In this document: positions 26,164-33,925 of the stretch, in pieces | Numbering within the stretch: position 1 is the stretch's first letter | Layout: each line of letters opens with the position of its first letter | Source: Cytobacillus dafuensis | GTDB lineage: Bacteria; Bacillota; Bacilli; Bacillales; Cytobacillaceae | Direction: 5' to 3' | DNA length: 64,000 nt | Assembly (NCBI RefSeq): GCF_007995155.1 | Contig: NZ_CP042593.1 | Span: 3,204,001-3,268,000, forward strand | Position numbers and translations under genes: made by a program | The notes under the pieces: generated by a model | Database searches by the model: none | The model's input: only the letters and a program-made list of their open reading frames with translations | Told to the model about the DNA's origin: nothing

Positions 26164-27114
26164 TTAATTTAAAAAGGTCTTGGCAATCTCTATTAATTTT
26201 TCTTTTTCTTCATTCTCATCAAAGTTTTCTAGACTCCATGAAGTGGAAATATTAATTAAAAATTTCTTTGAGTTATCTTCTTTGACGAAATAAATATGAT
26301 GCATATCTTTACTATATAAAAAGTCTACACCATCTTCCGTTAATTGTATGTATCCTGCTAAGTCTTCTGTCGTGTGTATACTTTTTTTAACAGGAGTAAT
26401 TATGATTTGAAGACTTGAATATTCTTCATTACTCTTAGTTGTGTAATGTAGATACATATTAGATATATCAGTTATATCAGACGTACGTTTACCTGCCTTT
26501 TCAATATATTCTAGATTCTTCTCCTTTGCTTCTTTATACATATCTTTAGCCAATTTTATTGAATCAGTCCATGGCAATTCATAATATAACATTCCTTCTT
26601 CTAGTATATATTTATTTTGCAATTCATCCTTTAAGTTCAGAAACTCCCTCATGTCATTCGGGATTTGCGTCACAGTTTTAATTTCTTCCCCTTTATAAAT
26701 CATCGTTAATGCTGAAACTCCAATTTTTTCATAGCCTTCTACAGAAAGAAAATACTTAAATTCTCCCTTTTGAAGATTTTCACGAATTTCATCCATTACA
26801 TCTCTATGTTCAGCATAAATTTCATCAAACGTATGATGTGGTTTTGCTTCTTCCTCGGTCATTGTATTCATCTCAAAAACTTGTTTTCCATCCGAATTAA
26901 AAAACTTCCATCCTGTAAAATGCATTGCCGCTGCAATTGACACCGAGATAAATAACGTTAAAAATATGGTGATAAATGACGCACGTAAAAATATGGGCGT
27001 TTTTTTGTGTTCGATCGTATTGACAGCCAAATACTCATTATGTTCAACTTTTGGAAGCCTCTGATTCTTAAAACGGTTCTCAAACTCTTCGAACGATTTA
27101 ATTTTATCTTTCAT
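26164..27114 (-). CDS. putative anti-sigma factor, single-pass membrane protein with DUF4367-like domain
   Basis: A 316-aa protein with a cytosolic N-terminus (1-42), one membrane helix (residues 44-66, RASFITIFLTLFISVSIAAA) and a long extracytoplasmic part. Its C-terminal third (LQIIITPVKKSIHTTEDL..., GYIQLTEDGVDFLYSK, HHIYFVKE, LIEIAKTF) has the look of the DUF4367 domain found in Bacillus anti-sigma proteins. It overlaps the ECF sigma gene by 11 nt, the classic arrangement in which it would sequester that factor at the membrane. The signal sensed is unknown. Confidence 0.75.
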   Translation of the reverse strand: MKDKIKSFEEFENRFKNQRLPKVEHNEYLAVNTIEHKKTPIFLRASFITIFLTLFISVSIAAAMHFTGWKFFNSDGKQVFEMNTMTEEEAKPHHTFDEIYAEHRDVMDEIRENLQKGEFKYFLSVEGYEKIGVSALTMIYKGEEIKTVTQIPNDMREFLNLKDELQNKYILEEGMLYYELPWTDSIKLAKDMYKEAKEKNLEYIEKAGKRTSDITDISNMYLHYTTKSNEEYSSLQIIITPVKKSIHTTEDLAGYIQLTEDGVDFLYSKDMHHIYFVKEDNSKKFLINISTSWSLENFDENEEKEKLIEIAKTFLN

Positions 27115-27631
27115 CTTGTATTCTCCTTTCGATTAATTTTTGTATTTTTGATTTTACTCTTTCAAATCTCTTTCTAGCAGTAGGAATACTAGTATCAAGA
27201 ATCGTAGCTATTTCAGCGAAATCTTTATCTTCAATAATTCTAAGAACGATGATTGCTCTTTCCTTCGGTTTTAAATTGGACAGTATGTAATTTAATTCAA
27301 AGTCGCTCTGCTGGTCATGATAGACTTCCCTTTTCAGCCTATTTTTTTCTGTAAAGGGGATAAATTCAATTAAAGTCTTTCTTCTGATTTTATTTAAACA
27401 ATGATTGTAAGCAATTTTGTAAAGCCAAGCACTATGATTATTAATTTCTTCAACCCTATTACTCTGGTATGCTTTCATAAATACTTCTTGTGCAGCATCT
27501 TCAGCATCATGAGGATTTCTCAAAATGTTATAGCAATAAATATAGATTTGCTGATGATATTGTTTTATTAGATCCTCGAAACTATTCTCATTTAACTCTT
27601 CGATACTACACTCGGTTCTGTTTACATACAC
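27104..27631 (-). CDS. ECF-type RNA polymerase sigma factor
   Basis: Region 2 (FEDLIKQYHQQIYIYCYNILRNPHDAEDAAQEVFMKAY) and region 4 (LKPKERAIIVLRIIEDKDFAEIATILDTSIPTARKRFERVKSK) with nothing between but a linker, hence an extracytoplasmic-function sigma factor of about 175 aa. I start it at GTG (27631) because GGGAGGTGA is 6-7 nt upstream; a longer frame from 27676 lacks a site. The partner anti-sigma gene overlaps its end. It is not one of the seven classic B. subtilis ECF factors I can name with confidence. Confidence 0.9.
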   Translation of the reverse strand: MYVNRTECSIEELNENSFEDLIKQYHQQIYIYCYNILRNPHDAEDAAQEVFMKAYQSNRVEEINNHSAWLYKIAYNHCLNKIRRKTLIEFIPFTEKNRLKREVYHDQQSDFELNYILSNLKPKERAIIVLRIIEDKDFAEIATILDTSIPTARKRFERVKSKIQKLIERRIQDER

Positions 27632-27721
27632 AACTTTCACCTCCCTCTCTTCTGTGTCATTTATTAAGACAAACAATCACTGACTAATGTGACTTTTTTT
27701 AGGAAATTTAAATACGCCAGA

Positions 27722-27774
27722 AAGTAAAAAGTGAAACTTCCAACAATAGGGATAACCCTACTAGAAGTTTCACT
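27722..27774 (-). terminator. terminator of yqkB
   Basis: AGTGAAACTTC (730-740) pairs perfectly with GAAGTTTCACT (764-774), with an inner AGGG/CCCT stem; TTTTTACTTT follows on the minus strand. Confidence 0.75.
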
Positions 27775-27801
27775 TACTGTGTGAGCTATTTCCATTTTAA
27801 G

Positions 27802-28131
27802 TTAACCAATTGTGCGATCAAAAAAGCTCATTCTTGGATTTAAGTACTCATTTGGACTCTTCAATTGAAAGCAGTTTGCCTTTTCTGAGTAATCTATTTT
27901 TAATTGTTCATCGAGAAAAACTTCCTTTGATTTTTCTATATAAATACTGCCTATATTCGTTTTAATTTCTCGATCATCTTCATCCAATTCAGGAACTAAC
28001 CAAAGAGCCGTTACCCCGCTTACAACACATCCACAGCCCTCTGTATCGTATTTAAGCTTTAAAAATCCTCTTTTATCTGCCATTCGCTCTTTGATCTTTT
28101 TTGCTGCTTCTTCGGTTATGGTGATTTGCAT
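27802..28131 (-). CDS. yqkB: iron-sulfur cluster biosynthesis family protein YqkB (HesB-like)
   Basis: A 109-aa member of the HesB/IscA-like fold: MQITITEEAAKKIKERM at the start and LKYDTEGCGCVVSGVTALWLV near residues 25-45. The C-terminal Cys-x-Cys of true A-type carriers is absent, as in the YqkB subfamily; only the CGC near residue 33 is seen. Function in cluster assembly is inferred from fold, not shown. Syntenic with B. subtilis yqkB. Confidence 0.87.
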   Translation of the reverse strand: MQITITEEAAKKIKERMADKRGFLKLKYDTEGCGCVVSGVTALWLVPELDEDDREIKTNIGSIYIEKSKEVFLDEQLKIDYSEKANCFQLKSPNEYLNPRMSFFDRTIG

Positions 28132-28212
28132 TCTTTCTTACCCCTTGCTACCATTTTCCTTTATTGTAGCATACTCTACTTTAAGCAAAGCGATTAGCCG
28201 GTAAAGTCACCG

Positions 28213-28947
28213 TCATTCTCCTTCAACTATCTTTATAAAATCATCAAGAGTCGTTGAATATTTTATATAAATTCGCGGTAATAGATATAGTTCATCTTTA
28301 CTCCCCTTTTCAGAAAATGGTTCAGGAGTAGTCGTAAGTCCAAACAAATAGTACTTCTTCGTTTCTTCTACAACCTTCTCGTTGAAATTTCCGTATGGAT
28401 ACGCTAAAGCAATCACTGGTTTTCCCGTTATTTTTTGAATTCCATCCTTTGACTGCATCAGTTCATATTCATAATTTGTTATTGTCGTCAAATCAGGATG
28501 TGTAGCTGTATGAGACTGGATTGAAAAGAAACCCGAATCAGCCATCATTTTTATATCCGATTTCGATAATCGGTTTGAACGACCAATAAAGTCAGAAATA
28601 ACAAATATGGTTCCAGTAGGTTTAAATCGGTCATTTTTCAGTTTTTGAAAGATAGCAAATGCATTAAGATTGTTTTTATATCCATCATCAAAGGTAATGA
28701 AAATCGGTTTATTTACTTTATGCATATCCTGCCATCGCTCAAACGTTAATAAAGTATAGCCATGATCCCGTAAATACATCATTTGCTCCTCAAAATTCTT
28801 AGGGGTTACATATAACTCTTTAGAACCATGTCCCTTAAACTCATCGATTGAATGATAAATTAAAATTGGTACATTTCTCACCGCTAGGACTTGTGATGGA
28901 AATAGTGAGATAAGAATACATAGGAAAAACATAGATGTCTTTTTCAT
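28213..28947 (-). CDS. secreted polysaccharide deacetylase
   Basis: NodB-homology protein of 244 aa with a signal peptide (residues 1-22, ending VLA). The metal-binding TFDDGY (near residue 85), SHTATHPDL (near 143) and AYPYGNF (near 180) motifs are complete, predicting an active carbohydrate esterase family 4 enzyme that deacetylates GlcNAc-containing polymer, perhaps peptidoglycan or an exopolysaccharide. Substrate undetermined. Single gene, minus strand. Confidence 0.9.
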   Translation of the reverse strand: MKKTSMFFLCILISLFPSQVLAVRNVPILIYHSIDEFKGHGSKELYVTPKNFEEQMMYLRDHGYTLLTFERWQDMHKVNKPIFITFDDGYKNNLNAFAIFQKLKNDRFKPTGTIFVISDFIGRSNRLSKSDIKMMADSGFFSIQSHTATHPDLTTITNYEYELMQSKDGIQKITGKPVIALAYPYGNFNEKVVEETKKYYLFGLTTTPEPFSEKGSKDELYLLPRIYIKYSTTLDDFIKIVEGE

Positions 28948-29165
28948 AAAAATCCTCGCTTTATTCTTTTTATTACTAATTTATTTTCCCTCAAAAGCTT
29001 GGCTTTATTATTTCTATCTTTTCTCCTTCTATGGCAGAGCCTGAAAGTTTTCACAAGAGAGTAAAACCCTGATTGCTCTACTTTAAGCAATACGTTTGCT
29101 TTTTTTCAATTTTCCTTTTAATATGGGAGATAAAATGTGACATTTTTGTGAAGGGATGGTTATGT

Positions 29166-29378
29166 ATGTCAAAGGTTACAATTAAGGTGAATGATAATGG
29201 CTCTTACCGTATTACGGGGGATGTTGAATTAATCGATGCTGAAGGCAATAAATTCGAAACAAAGCCAGCTTTCTCTCTATGCCGTTGTGGGTTGTCCTCC
29301 AAAGCTCCATTTTGTGATGGAACACATAAAGGTCAATTTGAATCAGTTGTTCGCGCGCCAAAGCTAGAAGAAGAGTAA
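29166..29378 (+). CDS. CDGSH iron-sulfur domain protein
   Basis: A 70-aa protein with CRCGLSSKAPFCDGTH near residues 44-59, the C-x-C-x8-C-x3-H ligand set that binds a [2Fe-2S] cluster. The start is ATG MSKVTIK with AAGGGATGG upstream; a longer frame from 29073 is hydrophobic noise and lacks a site. Its biological role is unknown; such small soluble CDGSH proteins are common in bacteria and may carry redox or cluster-transfer functions. Confidence 0.9.
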   Translation: MSKVTIKVNDNGSYRITGDVELIDAEGNKFETKPAFSLCRCGLSSKAPFCDGTHKGQFESVVRAPKLEEE

Positions 29379-29427
29379 GAAATTATAACTTCGCACTTCC
29401 AATTTGTACAAAAGCTATTCATTAGTA

Positions 29428-29476
29428 AAACCAAGGCATTCGCCATATCCTTCCGGTGAATGCCTTGGTTTTTCTT
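29428..29476 (+). terminator. terminator of the CDGSH gene, member of the GGCATTCGCC repeat family
   Basis: AAACCAAGGCATT (428-440) pairs with AATGCCTTGGTTT (459-471), then TTTCTTATAC. The same core recurs at 55156, 20203, 60833 and 1673. Confidence 0.8.
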
Positions 29477-29512
29477 ATACGCCCTTTTAAGCAAAGGCTT
29501 TATCGAAGCCAA

Positions 29513-29540
29513 AAAACGGAGGAATCACCTCCGTTTTTTC
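29513..29540 (-). terminator. terminator of the 53-aa gene
   Basis: AAAACGGAGG (513-522) pairs with CCTCCGTTTT (528-537) and includes the stop codon of the gene; T-run on minus. Confidence 0.85.
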
Positions 29541-29686
29541 TTTTCCTTCCCAGCCTTTGCAGGAGCTACTAGCTCCTCCTCAGTAATCCCCTGCAGAATT
29601 TCCCGATCCATGTGACTGCTATCATCTCCTGCACCAGGGGCAAGATTGGACATTGGAAGCTGCTTGAGTTCCTTTCCTCTTGGCAT
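29525..29686 (-). CDS. small hypothetical protein (53 aa)
   Basis: An ideal AAGGAGG stands before ATG 29686, opening a 53-codon frame (MPRGKELKQLPMSNLAPGAG..., ...KAGKEKKKRR). It is hydrophilic, with an acidic middle (ITEEELVAP) and a basic tail, no membrane part, and ends in a dedicated terminator that overlaps its stop. The strong signals on both sides make it very likely expressed. I cannot name a family. Confidence 0.65.
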   Translation of the reverse strand: MPRGKELKQLPMSNLAPGAGDDSSHMDREILQGITEEELVAPAKAGKEKKKRR

Positions 29687-29885
29687 ATAGAAACACCTCC
29701 TTAATGTTAAGGTGCTACATCAATGGAAAACTACCCATACAACTTTCAAATATCCTCACAGTATAAAAAATTTATTCAATACTAATTAACCGAATACTAT
29801 GTTTGCTATAATTCATTACAGAATATTCGTTAGTAGTAGATTCAAATATAATTTCCGAGTTAGTTATTTTGAAAGGGTGAAGTGA

Positions 29886-30863
29886 GTGATCGTAGCAGAT
29901 AAAATTTATGGGAAATTTATAATAGATGGAATTCTCGAAGAACTAATTTACAGTAGTCCTGTACAAAGATTAAAAGGTGTTTACCAAGGTGGATCAAGTT
30001 ATTTAGTTAATCAGGAATGGGATGTTACAAGGTATGAACATTCTATCGGTGTAATGCTCTTAATCAAGAAATTCGGTGGCTCCCTAGAAGAACAAATGGC
30101 AGGATTGCTTCACGATGTATCACATACAGCATTTTCTCACGTTATTGATTTCGTATTTGACAATATTGAGGAGAATTACCACGAAAAAATTTATCATCAA
30201 ATCGTTACTGAGTCTGAAATTCCTCATATCCTTAAGAAATACGGCTATGACTATAAAGAAATATTATTAGACGACTCCAAGTGGACATTACTTGAACAAC
30301 CAGCACCTGAGTTATGTGCCGATCGAGTAGACTACACTCTCCGAGATATGTATCATTATGGAAACATCACATTGGAAGAGATTCATCATTTTTTCGAGAA
30401 TTTAATAATAATAGATGGGAAAATGTATCTGAAGAATATCGAAACGGCTGAATGGTTTGTAAAAACTTATTATAAAGAAGTTATTGATTACTTCATGGAT
30501 CCTTTGAATATATATGGCTATGATTTTTTAGCAAAAACTTTAAAATTAGCATTAGATAAAAATATTATTAACCTTAATACCTTGCTTGGAACAGATAAAG
30601 AAGTAATGCTCTTATTACGTTCATCTGATGACAAGGATATACAAAGTCTTATAAAACGAATTCATCGTAGAGTACAAGTAAAAGAAGATAAAAACGAATA
30701 TGATTTACACCGTAAAAATAAAATGCGACTCATTGACCCTTCTGTCCTTTATGAAAATAAATTAATTAGAGCTTCAAAATTATCAGCATATGTTAAGAGT
30801 ATCGGTGAAGAAGCTAAGAAAAAATCCAAAAACGGTATGTATGTAAAAATAATCTCTAACTAA
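29886..30863 (+). CDS. HD-domain metal-dependent phosphohydrolase
   Basis: A 325-aa protein with the HD superfamily signature: YEHSIGVM (His near residue 54), LLHDVSHTAFSH (HD near 77 and the following histidines) and a later Asp in CADRVDYTLRD near 147. This layout resembles dNTP triphosphohydrolase/SAMHD1-like HD proteins; the natural substrate is unknown. Start is GTG behind AAAGGGTGA. The gene is markedly AT-rich (many AAA, ATA and TTA codons) and is flanked by intergenic DNA on both sides, so horizontal acquisition is possible. Confidence 0.85.
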   Translation: MIVADKIYGKFIIDGILEELIYSSPVQRLKGVYQGGSSYLVNQEWDVTRYEHSIGVMLLIKKFGGSLEEQMAGLLHDVSHTAFSHVIDFVFDNIEENYHEKIYHQIVTESEIPHILKKYGYDYKEILLDDSKWTLLEQPAPELCADRVDYTLRDMYHYGNITLEEIHHFFENLIIIDGKMYLKNIETAEWFVKTYYKEVIDYFMDPLNIYGYDFLAKTLKLALDKNIINLNTLLGTDKEVMLLLRSSDDKDIQSLIKRIHRRVQVKEDKNEYDLHRKNKMRLIDPSVLYENKLIRASKLSAYVKSIGEEAKKKSKNGMYVKIISN

Positions 30864-30965
30864 ATAATCATTTTTCTTTGTGAACTTTTGACAGAAAAGA
30901 AAAGTAATTACCAACGAAACTTCTAATTTGAAGTCTCAATTTAATAAATATAGCTATTCGAATTA

Positions 30966-31010
30966 AAAACTGAACAAAAGAACAGTATAGCCTTTCTATT
31001 GCTCAGTTTT
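30966..31010. terminator. bidirectional terminator between HD-domain and YolD genes
   Basis: AAAACTGAaCAA pairs with TTGcTCAGTTTT (one mismatch) across a long loop; A and T runs flank both sides between convergent genes. Confidence 0.7.
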
Positions 31011-31026
31011 TATAACGATTATAAGG

Positions 31027-31362
31027 TTACTGCATGGAAAACCGTACATCCGCTATAGCAGAAATGTGAATCCGGTGTATCTCCTCAAATCGATCTACAA
31101 TATGCAGCTTTTGATTAATATCATCCCAAAAATGAATATTTCCAATAATAATCTCGTAATTTTGATGCCTATAGTGAGTAATTGTAACGCTTTTTCCAAA
31201 TTCCATTGCCTCGGAAATAATGTCATTCATCCTCTCAAGCTTTTGTTCATCGATTTCCCGCCTTTGGTCGTACGTATCTTCCTTCGCCCAATCTCTTAAT
31301 AGCTTTACATGTTCTGGGAGCATCATGGATGTCCATTTTATTCTGCCCCTGTCTCGAATCAT
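31027..31362 (-). CDS. yqjX: YolD-like family protein
   Basis: A 111-aa protein of the YolD family: DRGRIKWTSMMLPEHVKLLRDW at the N-terminus and YEIIIGNIHFWDDINQKLHI near residue 70. YolD proteins are encoded next to UvrX-type Y-family polymerases, here 38 nt downstream of one, and are taken to work with them. In B. subtilis the pair is yqjW-yqjX. Expression is likely driven by the LexA-controlled promoter upstream of the polymerase. Confidence 0.9.
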   Translation of the reverse strand: MIRDRGRIKWTSMMLPEHVKLLRDWAKEDTYDQRREIDEQKLERMNDIISEAMEFGKSVTITHYRHQNYEIIIGNIHFWDDINQKLHIVDRFEEIHRIHISAIADVRFSMQ

Positions 31363-31400
31363 GATCCAACCCCCTTATTTAACTTTAACAAAGTGACAGC

Positions 31401-32660
31401 CTACATTTTATGACCGCCGACAAGCGTTGCTCTATGTCTGGCCGTTCCCGCAGCTGTATAGGAGACTGCTCTTAGAAGTGCTTCCGCTCCAAACTTCGAT
31501 CGGATATGGTCAACAGTATAGCCAAGCTCTCTCTTCTTCCAACCATTTTGATCAAAAAGATTGAGCTGCATTTCATTGTCATCAACAAGATTGCCAATGG
31601 AAAGAGAAATTTGCCGCACTGTTTTTCCTTCATAAAATTTATGAAAAAGCTGTACACACACACGATAAATATCCATTGTAATGTTTGTTGGCTCATCAAG
31701 CGTTTTCGAACGATAAAAGCCGCCGCCTAATTCATCTTGGCTGTAACCCACACCGAAACTGATCGTCCTTCCAGCTTTCCGATGTTTACGCGTCCTTCTT
31801 GCCACTTCCTCACACATCTCTAGGATGACATACTTAATTTCATGCTCTTCCTTATAATCCCTGAGCAAGATCTGACTTTTCCCAAAACTGATTTGCCCTT
31901 CCATTATCGGTGCACCGATTTCAGAAAGATCAATCCCCCATGCATGATGGTAAAGCTGATTTCCCATGATGCCGAATTTCTTCTCAAGCTGCTTCAAATC
32001 ATAATGAGCAAGTTGTCCAACAGTAAAGATCCCCATTCCATTCAGCGTTTTTTCCACACGGCGCCCAATTCCCCACATTTCCCTTAAAGGAGAAACAGGC
32101 CATAATTTTGTTTGGACATCGTCGTATGTCCATTCGGCAATCCCCGATCTTTTCGCATCCAAATCAAGACAAAGCTTCGAAAGCAGCATATTAGGCCCGA
32201 TTCCAATGGCGCATGGCAGCTGAAATTCCCGATCTAAATCATCCCTGATCTTACAGGCAATTGTGAAAGCATCCCCCCAAAGATGCAGAGCCCCATCCAC
32301 CTTAATAAAACTCTCGTCTACACTGTACGTATGAATCGCTTCCTTTGGAACATAACGATTAAAAACACGGGTAATTTCCGTCGAAACCCTTAAATAGGTT
32401 GCCATTTTCGGCTCAGCTACAATAATCCGCGGGTCGTCTGGAATTTCATACAAACGGTTTCCTGTCTTTATACCGAATTCTTTTTTCATCCTTGGTGACG
32501 CTGCCAGAACAACACTTCCCTTCCGCTCTTGATTTCCAGCAACAACGAGATAGCATTCAAGAGGATCGAGCCCGCGCATAATAGCGGAACAGCTTGCATA
32601 GAAGCTCTTAATATCCACACACAAAATCTGTTTCTTTGGCATCGTGCTGTAATCAATCAT
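31401..32660 (-). CDS. yqjW: Y-family DNA polymerase, UvrX/YqjW type
   Basis: Error-prone lesion-bypass polymerase of about 419 aa. Palm motifs CVDIKSFYASC (near residue 13) and YSVDESFI (near 112) carry the metal ligands; CAIGIGPNMLLSKL and the helix-hairpin-helix-like WGIGRRVEKTL follow. QLNLFDQ near residue 370 is a sliding-clamp binding peptide. The start is ATG MIDYS (32660) with AAGGAGG 7 nt upstream; an upstream extension lies within the promoter. Two LexA-type boxes precede it, so it is an SOS gene. Confidence 0.94.
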   Translation of the reverse strand: MIDYSTMPKKQILCVDIKSFYASCSAIMRGLDPLECYLVVAGNQERKGSVVLAASPRMKKEFGIKTGNRLYEIPDDPRIIVAEPKMATYLRVSTEITRVFNRYVPKEAIHTYSVDESFIKVDGALHLWGDAFTIACKIRDDLDREFQLPCAIGIGPNMLLSKLCLDLDAKRSGIAEWTYDDVQTKLWPVSPLREMWGIGRRVEKTLNGMGIFTVGQLAHYDLKQLEKKFGIMGNQLYHHAWGIDLSEIGAPIMEGQISFGKSQILLRDYKEEHEIKYVILEMCEEVARRTRKHRKAGRTISFGVGYSQDELGGGFYRSKTLDEPTNITMDIYRVCVQLFHKFYEGKTVRQISLSIGNLVDDNEMQLNLFDQNGWKKRELGYTVDHIRSKFGAEALLRAVSYTAAGTARHRATLVGGHKM

Positions 32661-32715
32661 GGCTCTTCCTCCTTGAAAAGCAGACAATCTTGTTGGGCGA
32701 AACTCCTCAAAAATA

Positions 32716-32729
32716 AGAACATTTGTTCT
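32716..32729 (-). promoter_or_regulatory. LexA (DinR) box 1
   Basis: AGAAC-ATTT-GTTCT contains perfect GAAC-N4-GTTC half-sites of the Bacillus SOS box, 56 nt upstream of the polymerase start. Confidence 0.8.
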
Positions 32730-32755
32730 AATTTTAGTATACACATTATAATAAA

Positions 32756-32769
32756 CGAATATACGTTCT
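32756..32769 (-). promoter_or_regulatory. LexA (DinR) box 2
   Basis: CGAAT-ATAC-GTTCT differs from GAAC-N4-GTTC at one base. The two boxes are 40 nt apart (four helical turns) and bracket the probable promoter (TATAAT/TATACT elements between them). Confidence 0.6.
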
Positions 32770-32871
32770 CTTTCAATGGGAATTTCACGACTTATTTCTT
32801 ATAAAAGGGAATTTTTCCAGTATGTCTATCGACCTAAAAACCGTATAATCGACATGAGGAGGAATTTTTAA

Positions 32872-33069
32872 ATGGATAGGAAGTTCATATTTAAAATGAT
32901 CCAAAGCTGCCTAAAACAATACAATGAGTCTGTATCGTTTGGCAGCGTGGAATTTGAGGAAATGTATCAAAAAATTAATTTAATGAAAGAAAGCGAAAAG
33001 GAAAGTGACTTACATGACATTGTCAATGATGTCGTATATGGCTATATAACAGATTCACCGTATTTTTAG
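32872..33069 (+). CDS. yqzH: YqzH-like protein
   Basis: A 65-aa hydrophilic protein starting MDRKFIFKMIQSCLKQY and ending DIVNDVVYGYITDSPYF, which is the pattern of Bacillaceae YqzH. Function unknown. GAGGAGG precedes the ATG. It converges with yqjQ 10 nt away, as in B. subtilis. Confidence 0.8.
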   Translation: MDRKFIFKMIQSCLKQYNESVSFGSVEFEEMYQKINLMKESEKESDLHDIVNDVVYGYITDSPYF

Positions 33070-33079
33070 AAATTAATGC

Positions 33080-33874
33080 TTATTTTTGATTAAAAGCCCT
33101 TCTGCCAAGACGCTCAAACAAGCGCGGAAAAAGAGCATACACAATACTGCCTGCATTCATCCAGCGCGGCAAATTAATTTCGCGAGTAGGCGTCAGCATT
33201 GCATCCACCACTTTTTTGGCCACATATTCTGGCTTTAACATAAATTTCTTTACATTTTTAACGTATGTTCCTTTTTCATCGGCAATCGTAAAAAAATTCG
33301 TTTCAATCGGACCTGGATTAATGGCAGTCACAAAAATATGATGCTTGGAAAGCTCCATCCGAAGACTGTTCGTGTAACCGAGGACAGCATGCTTCGTTGC
33401 GGAATAAACACTTGATTTCGGTGTAGCAATCTTACCAGCCTGAGAGGCAATATTAATGATGTGGCCGCTTCCCTGCTGTTGCATTTTAGGCAAAACCATA
33501 CTCGTACAAGCCATTAAGCCAACAACATTAACAGCAAACATTCCTTTAATATCGTCAATTTTTGCCTCATACGCTTCACGAAAAATACCGTACCCCGCAT
33601 TGTTAACAAGAACATCAACTGAACTTAGCTGCTCCAAAACTTTTGAAAAGACAGCCTCCACCTCGTCCGTGTTTGAAACATCAAGTTTATGTACATCTAC
33701 ATTCACTTGAAAACGCCTTTCTAAATCAGCTTTCAGTGTACCTAGCTTCTCATCGTTTCGGGCGAGCAAAACAAGATTTGCTCCTCTCTCCGCACAAAGG
33801 GCCGCCATGGACGCACCGATTCCACCTGAAGCTCCTGTAATAATAATATTTTTATTTTTCAAACGCTCTGACAT
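33080..33874 (-). CDS. yqjQ: SDR family oxidoreductase YqjQ
   Basis: Short-chain dehydrogenase of 264 aa. The Rossmann glycine motif TGASGGIGASM (near residues 13-23), NNAGYGIF (near 92), the catalytic Ser (NIASQAG, near 143) and YSATKHA (Tyr/Lys near 156-160) are all in place, so an active NAD(P)H-dependent enzyme is expected. The substrate is unknown. Lies 51 nt downstream of yqjP, probably one operon. Confidence 0.92.
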   Translation of the reverse strand: MSERLKNKNIIITGASGGIGASMAALCAERGANLVLLARNDEKLGTLKADLERRFQVNVDVHKLDVSNTDEVEAVFSKVLEQLSSVDVLVNNAGYGIFREAYEAKIDDIKGMFAVNVVGLMACTSMVLPKMQQQGSGHIINIASQAGKIATPKSSVYSATKHAVLGYTNSLRMELSKHHIFVTAINPGPIETNFFTIADEKGTYVKNVKKFMLKPEYVAKKVVDAMLTPTREINLPRWMNAGSIVYALFPRLFERLGRRAFNQK

Positions 33875-33925
33875 TGTGTCACCTCATTAACTACAATTGG
33901 GAAGCACTCCTCTCTTTCCAAAAAG

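Noticed and set aside
29073..29165. Hydrophobic N-terminal extension of the CDGSH protein
   Set aside because: No ribosome site at 29073 and family members begin at the MSKV position.
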